Below, piece after piece: positions 43,677 through 51,686 of a stretch of 64,000 nucleotides of DNA. How positions within the stretch are numbered: position 1 is the first letter of the stretch; every line of letters begins with the position of its first letter. Origin of the DNA: Peribacillus frigoritolerans (lineage in GTDB: Bacteria; Bacillota; Bacilli; Bacillales; DSM-1321). The stretch is taken from contig NZ_CP158190.1 of NCBI RefSeq assembly GCF_040250305.1, positions 4,248,001-4,312,000 of the forward strand, written 5' to 3'. The notes under the pieces were generated by a model. It was given only the letters and a program-made list of their open reading frames with translations. It was not told where the DNA came from and searched no databases. Made by a program: the position numbers and the translations under genes.

Positions 43677-44991
43677 GGCGCACACTCCTATTAGGAAATA
43701 ATTTTTTGCTTAACCGTGGTATATACAATGCCAAAAATACCGAACGTCCTAGGCTGAATACAGTAAAGGCCAGCCATAATGCATGGTTTTGATAGGCCGG
43801 CACAAAAATATAAAGTGTTATCACAAAGGCAATCAAGGAATAGATCATCGAGTTACGAATCGGGGCAGCTTCTGTTGCCCCAGTAAAAACACCGTAGAAA
43901 ACGATGCCTACACTGGCCGATAGAGGAAACAAAATAAGCCAGATCCCATAAATGTTTGCCAGTTCAATGACACTTGGTATCCGTGTGAAAAGCGATAGGA
44001 TGGCATCACCGCATAAATAGTAAGTGACAGCAATCATCAGGGAGGATAGAACACCCCACTGCAACGACAGGATCAGGGTCTTCTTATATAAGCGCTTATC
44101 TCTCGCACCAATCGCCTTTCCAACAAGAATGCTTGAAGCATTTGCGAGCCCGTCAAAGAAGTAAGCCATCATATAGTGAATTTGGATGAGTACGGCATTC
44201 GCCGCCAATATCTCCGTCCCATATGCGGCACCCTTTGCCGTGAAGATATTAAAAACTGCCAATAGGCAAAGCGTCCTGATGAATAAATCCCGATTCACCG
44301 ACATCATTTTCTTGATGGATGACGGATCGAACATCTCTTTCAAAGGGGGCATTTCCATCCGATGAGGCGACGCCTTCACAATAATGATCATTCCAATGAA
44401 AAAGGCCGTCACTTCCGAAAGGAGGGTCGCTATCGCTACCCCTGGCACACCCCATTGGAATCCATGGACAAATAACAAATCCAGGGCAATGTTCATCAGG
44501 TTCATGAACACCTGTAAAACTAGCGAAACCTTGATCTTGGACATCCCCATCAGCCATCCCAATATGACGTAATTCATCAAAGTGAATGGGATTCCCCATA
44601 TTCGAATGCTGAAGTATTCAGCCGCATATCTTCGAACGTCAGCATCGGGATTCATCAATGTTAAGGAAACATGTTCAATAGGCCCCTGAAGCAGGATGAA
44701 ACCTCCCCCTGCAACAATCGCCAGTATAAACGGCCTTAAAAAGGCTAAAATGCCTTGCTTCCCGTCGTTTGCCCCAAGTGCTTGCGCAGCAAATCCCGAA
44801 GTGCTCACCCGCAAAAAACCAAACAGCCAATACAAGGTATTGAAAATAACCGTTCCTATAGCCACGCCGCCCAAATAAGCAGGGTTTGGCAACTGCCCCA
44901 CAACAGCGGTGTCCGCCGCACCGATCAATGGCGTCGTTATCGTCGATATGGTCAGAGGAATGGCCAAGGCCAAATATGATCGATGGTTCAC
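43654..44991 (-). CDS. MATE-family efflux transporter, probable metallophore exporter
   Basis: 445 residues, twelve membrane helices in two MATE halves (DinF-like). Typical parts: PLTISTITTPLIGAADTAVVGQL, GFLRVSTSGFAAQALGANDG and, in the second half, LANASSILVGKAIGARD. GTG at 44991 has AAGGAGG 9 bases upstream. A Zur-box-like palindrome lies 29-49 bp upstream of the start, and the nicotianamine-synthase-like gene overlaps its end, so export of the locally made metallophore is the likely role. In S. aureus the exporter CntE is an MFS protein; use of MATE is a difference. Confidence 0.85.
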   Translation of the reverse strand: MNHRSYLALAIPLTISTITTPLIGAADTAVVGQLPNPAYLGGVAIGTVIFNTLYWLFGFLRVSTSGFAAQALGANDGKQGILAFLRPFILAIVAGGGFILLQGPIEHVSLTLMNPDADVRRYAAEYFSIRIWGIPFTLMNYVILGWLMGMSKIKVSLVLQVFMNLMNIALDLLFVHGFQWGVPGVAIATLLSEVTAFFIGMIIIVKASPHRMEMPPLKEMFDPSSIKKMMSVNRDLFIRTLCLLAVFNIFTAKGAAYGTEILAANAVLIQIHYMMAYFFDGLANASSILVGKAIGARDKRLYKKTLILSLQWGVLSSLMIAVTYYLCGDAILSLFTRIPSVIELANIYGIWLILFPLSASVGIVFYGVFTGATEAAPIRNSMIYSLIAFVITLYIFVPAYQNHALWLAFTVFSLGRSVFLALYIPRLSKKLFPNRSVRLENDQMV

Positions 44992-45019
44992 CTTACACTT
45001 CCTCCTTAAGTATCAAACT

Positions 45020-45040
45020 AAATCGAAATCATCACGATTT
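45020..45040. promoter_or_regulatory. Zur box 2, upstream of the MATE/NAS genes
   Basis: A 21-bp palindrome: AAATCG, nine bases (AAATCATCA), CGATTT. Matches the Bacillus Zur consensus arms with 9-bp spacing. Located between the importer ATPase gene and the MATE gene, it suggests a separate zinc-controlled promoter for the biosynthesis/export pair. Confidence 0.8.
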
Positions 45041-45064
45041 AAAACTCAAATAAACACAACTTCA

Positions 45065-45829
45065 TTATTCAAACATCGAAATCAGTTCTTTTGTGTATGA
45101 ATGGCGATCGCTGCAAAAAAGCTGTTCTTTTTCGAAAGAATCTACAATTTCACCCCCTTTCATCACCATGATCCGTTGGCTCATCTCCTGTACAGCCGAT
45201 AGATCATGAGAAATAAAAAGGTAAGAAATGTCCAAAGTCTCCCGCAGCCCGCCTAACAATTTCAGAACCGCCGCTTGAGACAGAACGTCCAGGCTTGAAG
45301 CCGGTTCATCCAATATAATGAGGGCCGGTTCAATGCTGATTGCACGCGCAATGGTCACCCGCTGCTTTTGTCCGCCGCTAAGCTCATGCGGGTAACGTTC
45401 AGCAAAACTCCTTGGAAGCTCCACAGTTTCCAGCAGCTGTCCGATAAAGTTCGCTTCACTTGTATACGTAAAATATTTCAGATTTACCTGGCTTCCAAAT
45501 TGAAGATATGGATCCATTAGTGAATCTTTTATCCTTAGTTTTGGATTCAAAGCCGATGCAGGATTCTGCAAAACAGCTTGGATGTTCTTGCGATACGGCT
45601 TTAAACTGCGTTCGCTTTTGTTTTGCAGCGCCGTTCCTTCAAATAGGATGCTGCCCTGGTCAAAAGATTCAACCTGAAGGATGAGTCTTGCCAATGTGCT
45701 TTTTCCGCAGCCGCTCTCTCCCACTAACCCGAGGCATTCCTTCCTTTCGATGCTGAAATTCACGTTCCTTAGTATTTCCACTCCGTTTTCATAGGTTTTA
45801 TGGATATTTCGCACGTCTAATAAACTCAT
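45065..45829 (-). CDS. ABC importer ATPase (OppF/CntF type)
   Basis: 254 residues. Walker A GESGCGKST, Q-loop AVLQNPASALNP, signature LSGGQKQRVTIA, Walker B LIILDEPASSLD and switch ISHDLSAVQ. The QNPxSxLNP Q-loop is typical of oligopeptide/nickel-type importer ATPases. It lacks the usual C-terminal OppF extension. It overlaps the partner ATPase gene by 4 bp (ATGA). With the permeases and binding protein it forms the importer for a metal-loaded metallophore or related opine. Confidence 0.9.
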   Translation of the reverse strand: MSLLDVRNIHKTYENGVEILRNVNFSIERKECLGLVGESGCGKSTLARLILQVESFDQGSILFEGTALQNKSERSLKPYRKNIQAVLQNPASALNPKLRIKDSLMDPYLQFGSQVNLKYFTYTSEANFIGQLLETVELPRSFAERYPHELSGGQKQRVTIARAISIEPALIILDEPASSLDVLSQAAVLKLLGGLRETLDISYLFISHDLSAVQEMSQRIMVMKGGEIVDSFEKEQLFCSDRHSYTKELISMFE

Positions 45830-46623
45830 CCTGACACTCCTTCAAGCTTAAATGGAATTCTGCTCAATGATGGCGATGATTGAATCAGTTCATTCGTATA
45901 AGCGTGCTGCGGATGATTCAATACCTGATTTTTATCACCGGTCTCAATGATGGCCCCGTCTTTCATGACCGCAATGCGATCCGCATACTTCCTGACATGG
46001 CGTAAATCATGGGTAATGAACAAGATCGCACATCCGGTTTCTTTTTGGAGCCTTGATAACAGCTGTAAGACCTTAAAGGAAGATACACTGTCCAAGGCTG
46101 TGGTCGGTTCATCCGCTATCAATATATCCGGCTCAAGCAGCAGGGCTATTGAAATGGATACGCGTTGAAGCTGCCCGCCGCTTAATTGAAAAGGGTATCT
46201 GCTGTAGATATCTTCATTCAGGCCCACCGAAATGAGCGCCTTGACCGCTTGCTTGCGCCTCTCGTTTTTGGAAAGGTTCAAATGTGTTCGCTGATATTCA
46301 TCGAAATGTTGACCGATGGTAAGGAACGGTGTAAATGAACCCTGGTAATCTTGAAAAATATAAGCCAGGCGCTTTCCGCGAATCTTCCTGATTTCTGTGG
46401 AAGATAGCGTCAATAAATTCTTATCCCCGTACCATATTTCCCCCTTCGCTTGGAGATTGGGTGCAAGCAGCTGACATATTGCCATGGCCGTCATGCTTTT
46501 GCCGCTCCCGCTTTGTCCGACAAGTGCGAACCACTCACCCTCCTGCACATCTAATGAAAGATCCTTGACGATATGATTTTGCTTCCCCATGATATGCAGA
46601 TGCCTCACGGATAAAATGCTCAT
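45826..46623 (-). CDS. ABC importer ATPase (OppD/CntD type)
   Basis: 265 residues. Walker A GQSGSGKSMTA, Q-loop YIFQDYQGSFTPF, signature LSGGQLQRVSIS, Walker B ILIADEPTTALD and switch FITHDLRHV. It is the first of the two ATPases usual in opp/nik-type importers. It overlaps the permease before it and the ATPase after it by 4 bp each, so the five importer genes are translated as one set. Confidence 0.9.
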   Translation of the reverse strand: MSILSVRHLHIMGKQNHIVKDLSLDVQEGEWFALVGQSGSGKSMTAMAICQLLAPNLQAKGEIWYGDKNLLTLSSTEIRKIRGKRLAYIFQDYQGSFTPFLTIGQHFDEYQRTHLNLSKNERRKQAVKALISVGLNEDIYSRYPFQLSGGQLQRVSISIALLLEPDILIADEPTTALDSVSSFKVLQLLSRLQKETGCAILFITHDLRHVRKYADRIAVMKDGAIIETGDKNQVLNHPQHAYTNELIQSSPSLSRIPFKLEGVSG

Positions 46624-47459
46624 GATCCCATCTCCTTTTTCACATCAAATGCATCGCGCAAATAATCACCGAGTATGTTGGATAGAAGTACGACGAATAC
46701 GATGGCGAGCCCTGGGTATATCATCAGCAACATATTGGATTGAAAGTATGGACGGGCATCATTCAGCATGGCTCCCCACTCCGGTGCCGGCGGCTGCGCC
46801 CCGAGCCCGATATATGATAAGGAAGATATGAGCAAAATGATTTTTCCTAAATCGAGGCTAGAAAGGACAAGCACATTCCCGATAAGGTGCGGAAATAGAT
46901 GCTTCCGCATGATCCCAAATGAACTTAATCCATTGATTTTAGCAACTGTGACATAATCCTTCTGACGTTCGGTGATAACCGTACTTCGCACAAGCCGGGC
47001 ATAATTCACCCATTTCACTAAAACGATCGCCAATAGGAGATTTTCGATTCCTGGTCCTAATAAACCACTAAGCACAATGGCAACGATCGTATCAGGGAAT
47101 GCGAGAAACGCGTCTGCAATGCGCATGAAAATCCGATCGATCAGTCCTCCTTTAAAACCGGCAATCACCCCGAACGGGACGCCGATGATAACCGCGGCAA
47201 ACAGAGATAAGAGACCATAGCCAACAGTCAGCTGTGCGCCAAGCAGAAGACGTGTCAATACATCACGCCCAAGATGATCCGTCCCTAACGGATGTTCCAT
47301 GCTTGCCGGCCATAGCCTTTCTCCCAAATTGACCAGTGCCGGATCATGTTTCAGAATAAGAAAGGTGTAAGCCGCAACGGCAAGGACTGTAGCCATCACC
47401 GTAAAAAGGACGGTCATTCTCCAGCGCCTTTTGGATTTTTTTTTGATAACTAACTCCAT
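46620..47459 (-). CDS. ABC importer permease (OppC/CntC type)
   Basis: 279 residues, six membrane helices. The N-terminal extracellular part keeps the PLGTDHLGRDVLTRLL motif of the OppC/NikC family, and the EAA loop reads VKINGLSSFGIMRKHLFPHL with an A/V change at its start (VTVAKINGLSSFGI). It pairs with the 47450 permease. Start overlaps that gene by 10 bp. Expected to carry metal-opine complexes across the membrane. Confidence 0.9.
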   Translation of the reverse strand: MELVIKKKSKRRWRMTVLFTVMATVLAVAAYTFLILKHDPALVNLGERLWPASMEHPLGTDHLGRDVLTRLLLGAQLTVGYGLLSLFAAVIIGVPFGVIAGFKGGLIDRIFMRIADAFLAFPDTIVAIVLSGLLGPGIENLLLAIVLVKWVNYARLVRSTVITERQKDYVTVAKINGLSSFGIMRKHLFPHLIGNVLVLSSLDLGKIILLISSLSYIGLGAQPPAPEWGAMLNDARPYFQSNMLLMIYPGLAIVFVVLLSNILGDYLRDAFDVKKEMGS

Positions 47460-48403
47460 TTTCCATGATTCCTTTCCTTCAGTCTTAGCTCCGGATTTAA
47501 ATAGCGATAAGATAAATCCACGGCACTATTAACCATGAATACAATGATGGCCATGACCAACAGGTACCCTTGGATGACTGGATAATCCCGTGACCGAATC
47601 GAGTCCACGACCATCTTACCTATGCCTGGATAGGCAAAAATCACTTCGATCACCACTACACCGCCGATCAGGCTGCCAAGGCTGACACCGAATACGGTAA
47701 TGACCGGGGGCAAGCTATAACGAAATGCGTGGGCAAAGAATATTCGTATTTCTGATATCCCCCTAGATCGGGCAGCCCTGATGAAATCATGACTGAGGGA
47801 ATCTATTAAACTCGAACGCAGCAAACGCACGTACACACTTGTGATGGCCAACCCCAGCGTGACCGACGGCAAAATCAAAGAACGAAATCCGTCCCTGCCC
47901 ATCGTTGGAAGGGCTCCCCATCGTACGGCAAATAAATCTATCAAGAGCAGCCCCAGCCAAAAGCTAGGAATGGCTGCCCCCAATAAAGAAACGGCACGGC
48001 TTACCTGATCAATCCAGCTTCCCCTATACAAGGCAGCAAGCGAACCTAATGGAATGGCTATACCAAGCATGACAAGCAATGCGCCAACCGCCAGCTCAAG
48101 TGTTGCAGGCAGCCCGCTCATGACCATTTCCATCACAGGCTGATTCGTCAGATAGGAATGCCCGAAATCCAATTGGATAAAGTCCGCAAACCAATCGCAA
48201 TACTGCACTAACAGCGGATCATTGAACCCCAATTCTTCACGAAGCTCATTGACTTGCTCGTTTGTGACCGACACATCATCCACTTGAAGTATCGAGAGAA
48301 CCGGGTCCCCTGGAGCAAGCCGAACAAAAAGGAAAGAGATGAATGTAATCACAAGGACAAAAATCACGACCTCAATGAATCGCCGGACTAAGATGCGAAA
48401 CAT
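47450..48403 (-). CDS. ABC importer permease (OppB/CntB type)
   Basis: 317 residues, six membrane helices. MFRILVRRFIEVVIFVLVIT and APGDPVLSILQVDDVSVTNEQV near the start and the EAA loop HDFIRAARSRGISEIRIFFAHAFR (split at AARSRGISE) define the OppB/NikB type. The start codon follows the binding-protein stop directly. It is second in the operon. Confidence 0.9.
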   Translation of the reverse strand: MFRILVRRFIEVVIFVLVITFISFLFVRLAPGDPVLSILQVDDVSVTNEQVNELREELGFNDPLLVQYCDWFADFIQLDFGHSYLTNQPVMEMVMSGLPATLELAVGALLVMLGIAIPLGSLAALYRGSWIDQVSRAVSLLGAAIPSFWLGLLLIDLFAVRWGALPTMGRDGFRSLILPSVTLGLAITSVYVRLLRSSLIDSLSHDFIRAARSRGISEIRIFFAHAFRYSLPPVITVFGVSLGSLIGGVVVIEVIFAYPGIGKMVVDSIRSRDYPVIQGYLLVMAIIVFMVNSAVDLSYRYLNPELRLKERNHGKWS

Positions 48404-49933
48404 TCACTTCACATCCAGTTCATTCGTCAGCATGTAGTATTCGCTTCTTGAAGTGATCCAGTTTTCAACTTTATCGGCATCATAAGCAACAAGTGTATTC
48501 GGATGTAAAATGAATGAATTATACACCTGTTCATCCACATACATCGCAATCTCCTCAGCTAAATCCGAGCGCTTCTCCTGTCCGACCGTTACATTCAGCT
48601 CATCAATCAGGGACGTCAGGTAATCATCATCGGCCCCACTGAAGTTCAATGCTCCCTTTGGATGATAAGTAGCATTTAAATAATAACCGGCATCCCCGCG
48701 CGGAGCCGTTAAATTACTGTAGGTCGTTAAATCCCAATCTCGATTGGCAGCCATATACTCTTCAGGGATTTCTATTTGCTTGATTTTCACATCAATCCCC
48801 AACTGGCCGGCATCCGATTGAAAAACTTGGGCAATTAACGGCAGGTCGGCACGTGAACTGTATGTAAGAAGTGTAAACGTTAACGGTTTGCCGTCTTTTT
48901 GCATGACACCATCCACTTTCTTATATCCCGCCTGATCAAGAAACCCCTTAGCAGCTTCCATTCCATTCTCTTTTTTCGGATAGTCCGGAGCAAAAGAGAA
49001 TGTGGATGGAAATGGCCCTGTTGCCACTTCTGCATGACCATGTAAAATCGTATCCGCAATGGATGATCGGTCGATTAAGGCATCTATCGCCTTTCGGACG
49101 TGTATGTCCTGCAATGCTTTACGTTCCAAATTCATCGTCATTTGATGAACACGGAAAGTGGATGTCGATTCAACCTTCACACCATCTATCGCCTTAAAAT
49201 TTTCCAGGCTTTCCACTTCCGGACGGAAAACAATATCGGCGTCACCCGATTCAAGGGCAAGAGACCGTGCATTGGCATCTTCATTAAACGAAAACCTGGC
49301 GCTCTCAAGCTTTGCGGCTCCATCCCAGTAAGACTCATAACGTATTAAATCAACAGCCGTACCTGGTATGAATTTCGAAACGGCAAATGGCCCTGTTCCT
49401 ATCGGCTTGTTTATATAGTCACTTTCCTTCACGTCAATAATCGATGTATTTGGATGAACCAATTCAGAAGGAAACTCAGGAAAAGGAACCTCCGTCTTAA
49501 TCGTCAGCGCATTTCCGTCCGCTTCAATCGATTCAATGCGCAAGGCATTCTTGATCGCCGGACTATCATTCATCGCCCTCTCCAACGAAGCCTTCACCGC
49601 TTTGCCATCCATCGGCTTTCCATTCTGAAACGTCACACCCTCCCTTAACTCAAAATTCCATAATTGACCATCCTTGCTATCCCAGCTTTTGGCCAGCCAA
49701 GGTTCGATCGTCAAATCCTCATCATTGAGATGCACTAATGTCTCAGTGATGCCAGCCCTTAGTGACACATAACTAGTATCAACATTCGGATCAAGCGAGC
49801 TAGTCGCAAAATTAAAAAGCAAGTTCACTTCCTTCTTCCCTCCCACTTGATCTTTCGCAGACTCGGTGGAACAAGCAGTCAAAAGTAAGAATGCTAGACA
49901 TACAATAAAAATCGATCTACATTTTCTGAACAC
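48404..49933 (-). CDS. Opine/nickel-type ABC substrate-binding lipoprotein (CntA-like)
   Basis: 509 residues. Signal peptide with lipobox LLTAC (cysteine 21), then a cluster C substrate-binding fold of the Opp/NikA/CntA family: SSLDPNVDTSYVSLRAGITETLVHL, WLAKSWDSKDG, FPPT-like GPFPSTFSFAPDYP and YSNLTAPRGDAGYYLNATYHPKG (the R in APRGD sits near the ligand site in NikA/CntA). CntA binds staphylopine-metal; NikA binds Ni-chelates. GTG at 49933 follows GGGGG at 9 bases. First gene of the operon, directly behind a Zur box and a good promoter. Confidence 0.88.
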   Translation of the reverse strand: MFRKCRSIFIVCLAFLLLTACSTESAKDQVGGKKEVNLLFNFATSSLDPNVDTSYVSLRAGITETLVHLNDEDLTIEPWLAKSWDSKDGQLWNFELREGVTFQNGKPMDGKAVKASLERAMNDSPAIKNALRIESIEADGNALTIKTEVPFPEFPSELVHPNTSIIDVKESDYINKPIGTGPFAVSKFIPGTAVDLIRYESYWDGAAKLESARFSFNEDANARSLALESGDADIVFRPEVESLENFKAIDGVKVESTSTFRVHQMTMNLERKALQDIHVRKAIDALIDRSSIADTILHGHAEVATGPFPSTFSFAPDYPKKENGMEAAKGFLDQAGYKKVDGVMQKDGKPLTFTLLTYSSRADLPLIAQVFQSDAGQLGIDVKIKQIEIPEEYMAANRDWDLTTYSNLTAPRGDAGYYLNATYHPKGALNFSGADDDYLTSLIDELNVTVGQEKRSDLAEEIAMYVDEQVYNSFILHPNTLVAYDADKVENWITSRSEYYMLTNELDVK

Positions 49934-49978
49934 GATTTATTTCCCCCATTACCTCAACTATTTTTAATGGCTGCCGTA

Positions 49979-49999
49979 AAATCGTATTGATTACGATTT
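49979..49999. promoter_or_regulatory. Zur box 1, operator of the importer operon
   Basis: A 21-bp near-perfect palindrome: AAATCGTAT, T, GATTACGATTT (arms AAATCGTAAT/ATTACGATTT in the Bacillus consensus). It covers the -10 and start region of the promoter at 49997-50025. Confidence 0.9.
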
Positions 50000-50025
50000 A
50001 GATTCCAGCCTTACCATCATGACAA
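49997..50025 (-). promoter_or_regulatory. Promoter of the ABC importer operon
   Basis: On the minus strand TTGTCA, 17 bases, TCTAAA. The -10 overlaps Zur box 1, the standard repression geometry. Confidence 0.65.
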
Positions 50026-50098
50026 ACCACGTAACACATTGCCGAATGCTTATCCGGAATCAAACTATGTAATGCTCCTCAACGAGAGTAAACACCAT

Positions 50099-50308
50099 TT
50101 TACGAGTATTTGCTCCAAACTCACGAGTATTTGCTCTAAACTCACGAGTATTTGCTCCAAACTCACGAGTATTCGCTTCAAACTCACGAGTATTTGCTCC
50201 AAACTCACGAGTATTTGCTCTAAATTCGTGAGTAACGGCTCTAAATCTCTTGAAATAGCACCAAAATTTTAAGTAAATGCACCAAGCTCTCGATTTGTTG
50301 CACTAATC
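50099..50308 (+). repeat. 21-bp tandem array R1b (CTCACGAGTATTTGC type)
   Basis: Ten phased 21-bp units from 50099. Units 1-6 are CTCACGAGTATTTGCTCCAA-like; unit 7 has the core inverted (TTCGTGAGTAACGGCTCTAA); units 8-10 are diverged but keep the 21-bp phase and a GC.CCAA end (for example TCTCTTGAAATAGCACCAAA). Same family and orientation as R1a at 10787. It separates Zur box 1 from boxes 3 and 4. Confidence 0.88.
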
Positions 50309-50355
50309 CTCCTTTTTTAAGCAATTCCTCATATTTTCTGCGCTTTTCACCAAAC

Positions 50356-50376
50356 AAATCAAAACGATTACGATTT
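50356..50376. promoter_or_regulatory. Zur-box-like site 3
   Basis: AAATC-AAAAC-GATTACGATTT, 21 bp, with a perfect right arm (ATTACGATTT) and three changes in the left. About 30 bp downstream of the start expected from the 50415 promoter. Confidence 0.65.
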
Positions 50377-50414
50377 ACATTCCAAAAAAACCCCTCTTGT
50401 CTTGACTGCCTTTC

Positions 50415-50444
50415 ATTATAAAACGTAATGATTACTGTTTACAA
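50415..50444 (-). promoter_or_regulatory. Second minus-strand promoter upstream of the importer operon
   Basis: TTGTAA, 18 bases, TATAAT on the minus strand; the spacer is exactly filled by Zur-box-like site 4. Confidence 0.65.
50420..50440. promoter_or_regulatory. Zur-box-like site 4
   Basis: AAAACGTAAT, G, ATTACTGTTT: 21 bp, central ACGTAATGATTAC matches the consensus, three outer changes. Lies between the -35 and -10 of the 50415 promoter. Confidence 0.7.
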
Positions 50445-50503
50445 GGTTTTTTTTGAGTTTTAAAGATTAACGGATGCCAGTTCCTTCTTTTTGAGTAAGA
50501 AAA

Positions 50504-50530
50504 AACTCCTGAAAAAAGATTTCAGGAGTT
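50504..50530 (-). terminator. Terminator of the mannitol operon
   Basis: AACTCCTGAAA / TTTCAGGAGTT stem with T run on the minus strand, 9 bp after the mtlD stop. Confidence 0.92.
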
Positions 50531-50538
50531 CTCGGCTT

Positions 50539-51681
50539 TTACTTCAAGTTGTTGTAGTGGTTGATAACTTCTTTAGTTATTTCGCTATTTTCATCCAATC
50601 CGCTAACTTCCTTAAGTGCTGAAGCTACACCGTGTTCTTTGATCATCGTTTGCAGTTTAAGGGCTTCTTCATCTTCGTTAAAATCAAAGAGTAAAGCGGC
50701 CGCTATCGCTTTCGCCAGATTAGTATAGGAAAGTCCGGCTTTCTTTGCTTCTACGGCAGGGCGGACGAGACGGTCGTTTGGCCCTAGCTTACGCAGCGGT
50801 GAACGTCCGACTCGATTCACCGAGTCATTCAGGTAGGAGTTTTTAAAACGATTAATGATTTTTTCGATATACTGCTGATGCTCACCTGCGTCCAAACCGT
50901 ATTGCTTTATTAAATAAGCGCCCGTTTCCCCTAGGGTTTTCTTGACTTGCTCTACAATTCCTGCGTCCTCCAATGACTGGTCAATCGTAGATTTTTTATT
51001 TTTGAGATAACCGAGGTAAGCAATGACGGCGTGTCCTGTATTAACGGTAAACAGTTTTCTCTCAATGAATGGAGCGAGTTCTTTTACAATGGTCATCCCT
51101 TCAACGGCGGGAATGCTTTCCTTCGTTTCAACGACCCATTCATAATAAGGTTCCACCAAAACATCGAGTGATCCTTCGTTATTTTGGATAGGAACGATGC
51201 GATCGACCGCTGAGTTAAAGAAGTAGACTTTATCGGCTAGTTTTTCTTTTGTATCTTGATCCAATTTTTCTAGAATGTAGCCTTCTAAAAGGTCTGTTGC
51301 CGATATTTGGTTTTCACAAGCGATCACATATAGTTTTTCATCGGTTTCCTTCACTCTTGACGCTAACCCTTTTGCAATTAAAGGAGCGATATGAGGCAAA
51401 ATATTGGGACCAATAGCAGTGGTGAGGTAGCTTGCTTCGGAAATTGCTTTTATGATTTCCTCTTCCTGCTTTAAACTGTTTAAACCCGAAACATTTTCTA
51501 CAGTGACGGATTCTTGTTGATCAGTGGCCAGTTTGACTTGATATTGCTTTTTATCATTTAACTGGTCGATGATTTGATCAGCTATATCTACAAATGTCAC
51601 ATGATATCCAGATTGTGAAAAGAGCGCTCCGATAAAGCCTCTTCCAATGTTTCCTGCACCGAAATGTACTGCTTGTTTCAT
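50539..51681 (-). CDS. mtlD: Mannitol-1-phosphate 5-dehydrogenase
   Basis: 380 residues. The NAD motif HFGAGNIGRGFIG is at residues 5-17; VACENQISATDLL-like ACENQISATD and the catalytic-lysine region FTVNTGHAVIAYLGYLKNKKSI-like (split at NTGHAVIAYLG) match the long-chain polyol dehydrogenase family, and NDSVNRVGRSPLRKLGPNDRLV is characteristic of MtlD. It oxidises mannitol-1-phosphate to fructose-6-phosphate. ATG at 51681 has AAAGGG 9 bases upstream; it overlaps the end of mtlR. Last in the operon. Confidence 0.95.
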   Translation of the reverse strand: MKQAVHFGAGNIGRGFIGALFSQSGYHVTFVDIADQIIDQLNDKKQYQVKLATDQQESVTVENVSGLNSLKQEEEIIKAISEASYLTTAIGPNILPHIAPLIAKGLASRVKETDEKLYVIACENQISATDLLEGYILEKLDQDTKEKLADKVYFFNSAVDRIVPIQNNEGSLDVLVEPYYEWVVETKESIPAVEGMTIVKELAPFIERKLFTVNTGHAVIAYLGYLKNKKSTIDQSLEDAGIVEQVKKTLGETGAYLIKQYGLDAGEHQQYIEKIINRFKNSYLNDSVNRVGRSPLRKLGPNDRLVRPAVEAKKAGLSYTNLAKAIAAALLFDFNEDEEALKLQTMIKEHGVASALKEVSGLDENSEITKEVINHYNNLK

Positions 51682-51686
51682 TACAA

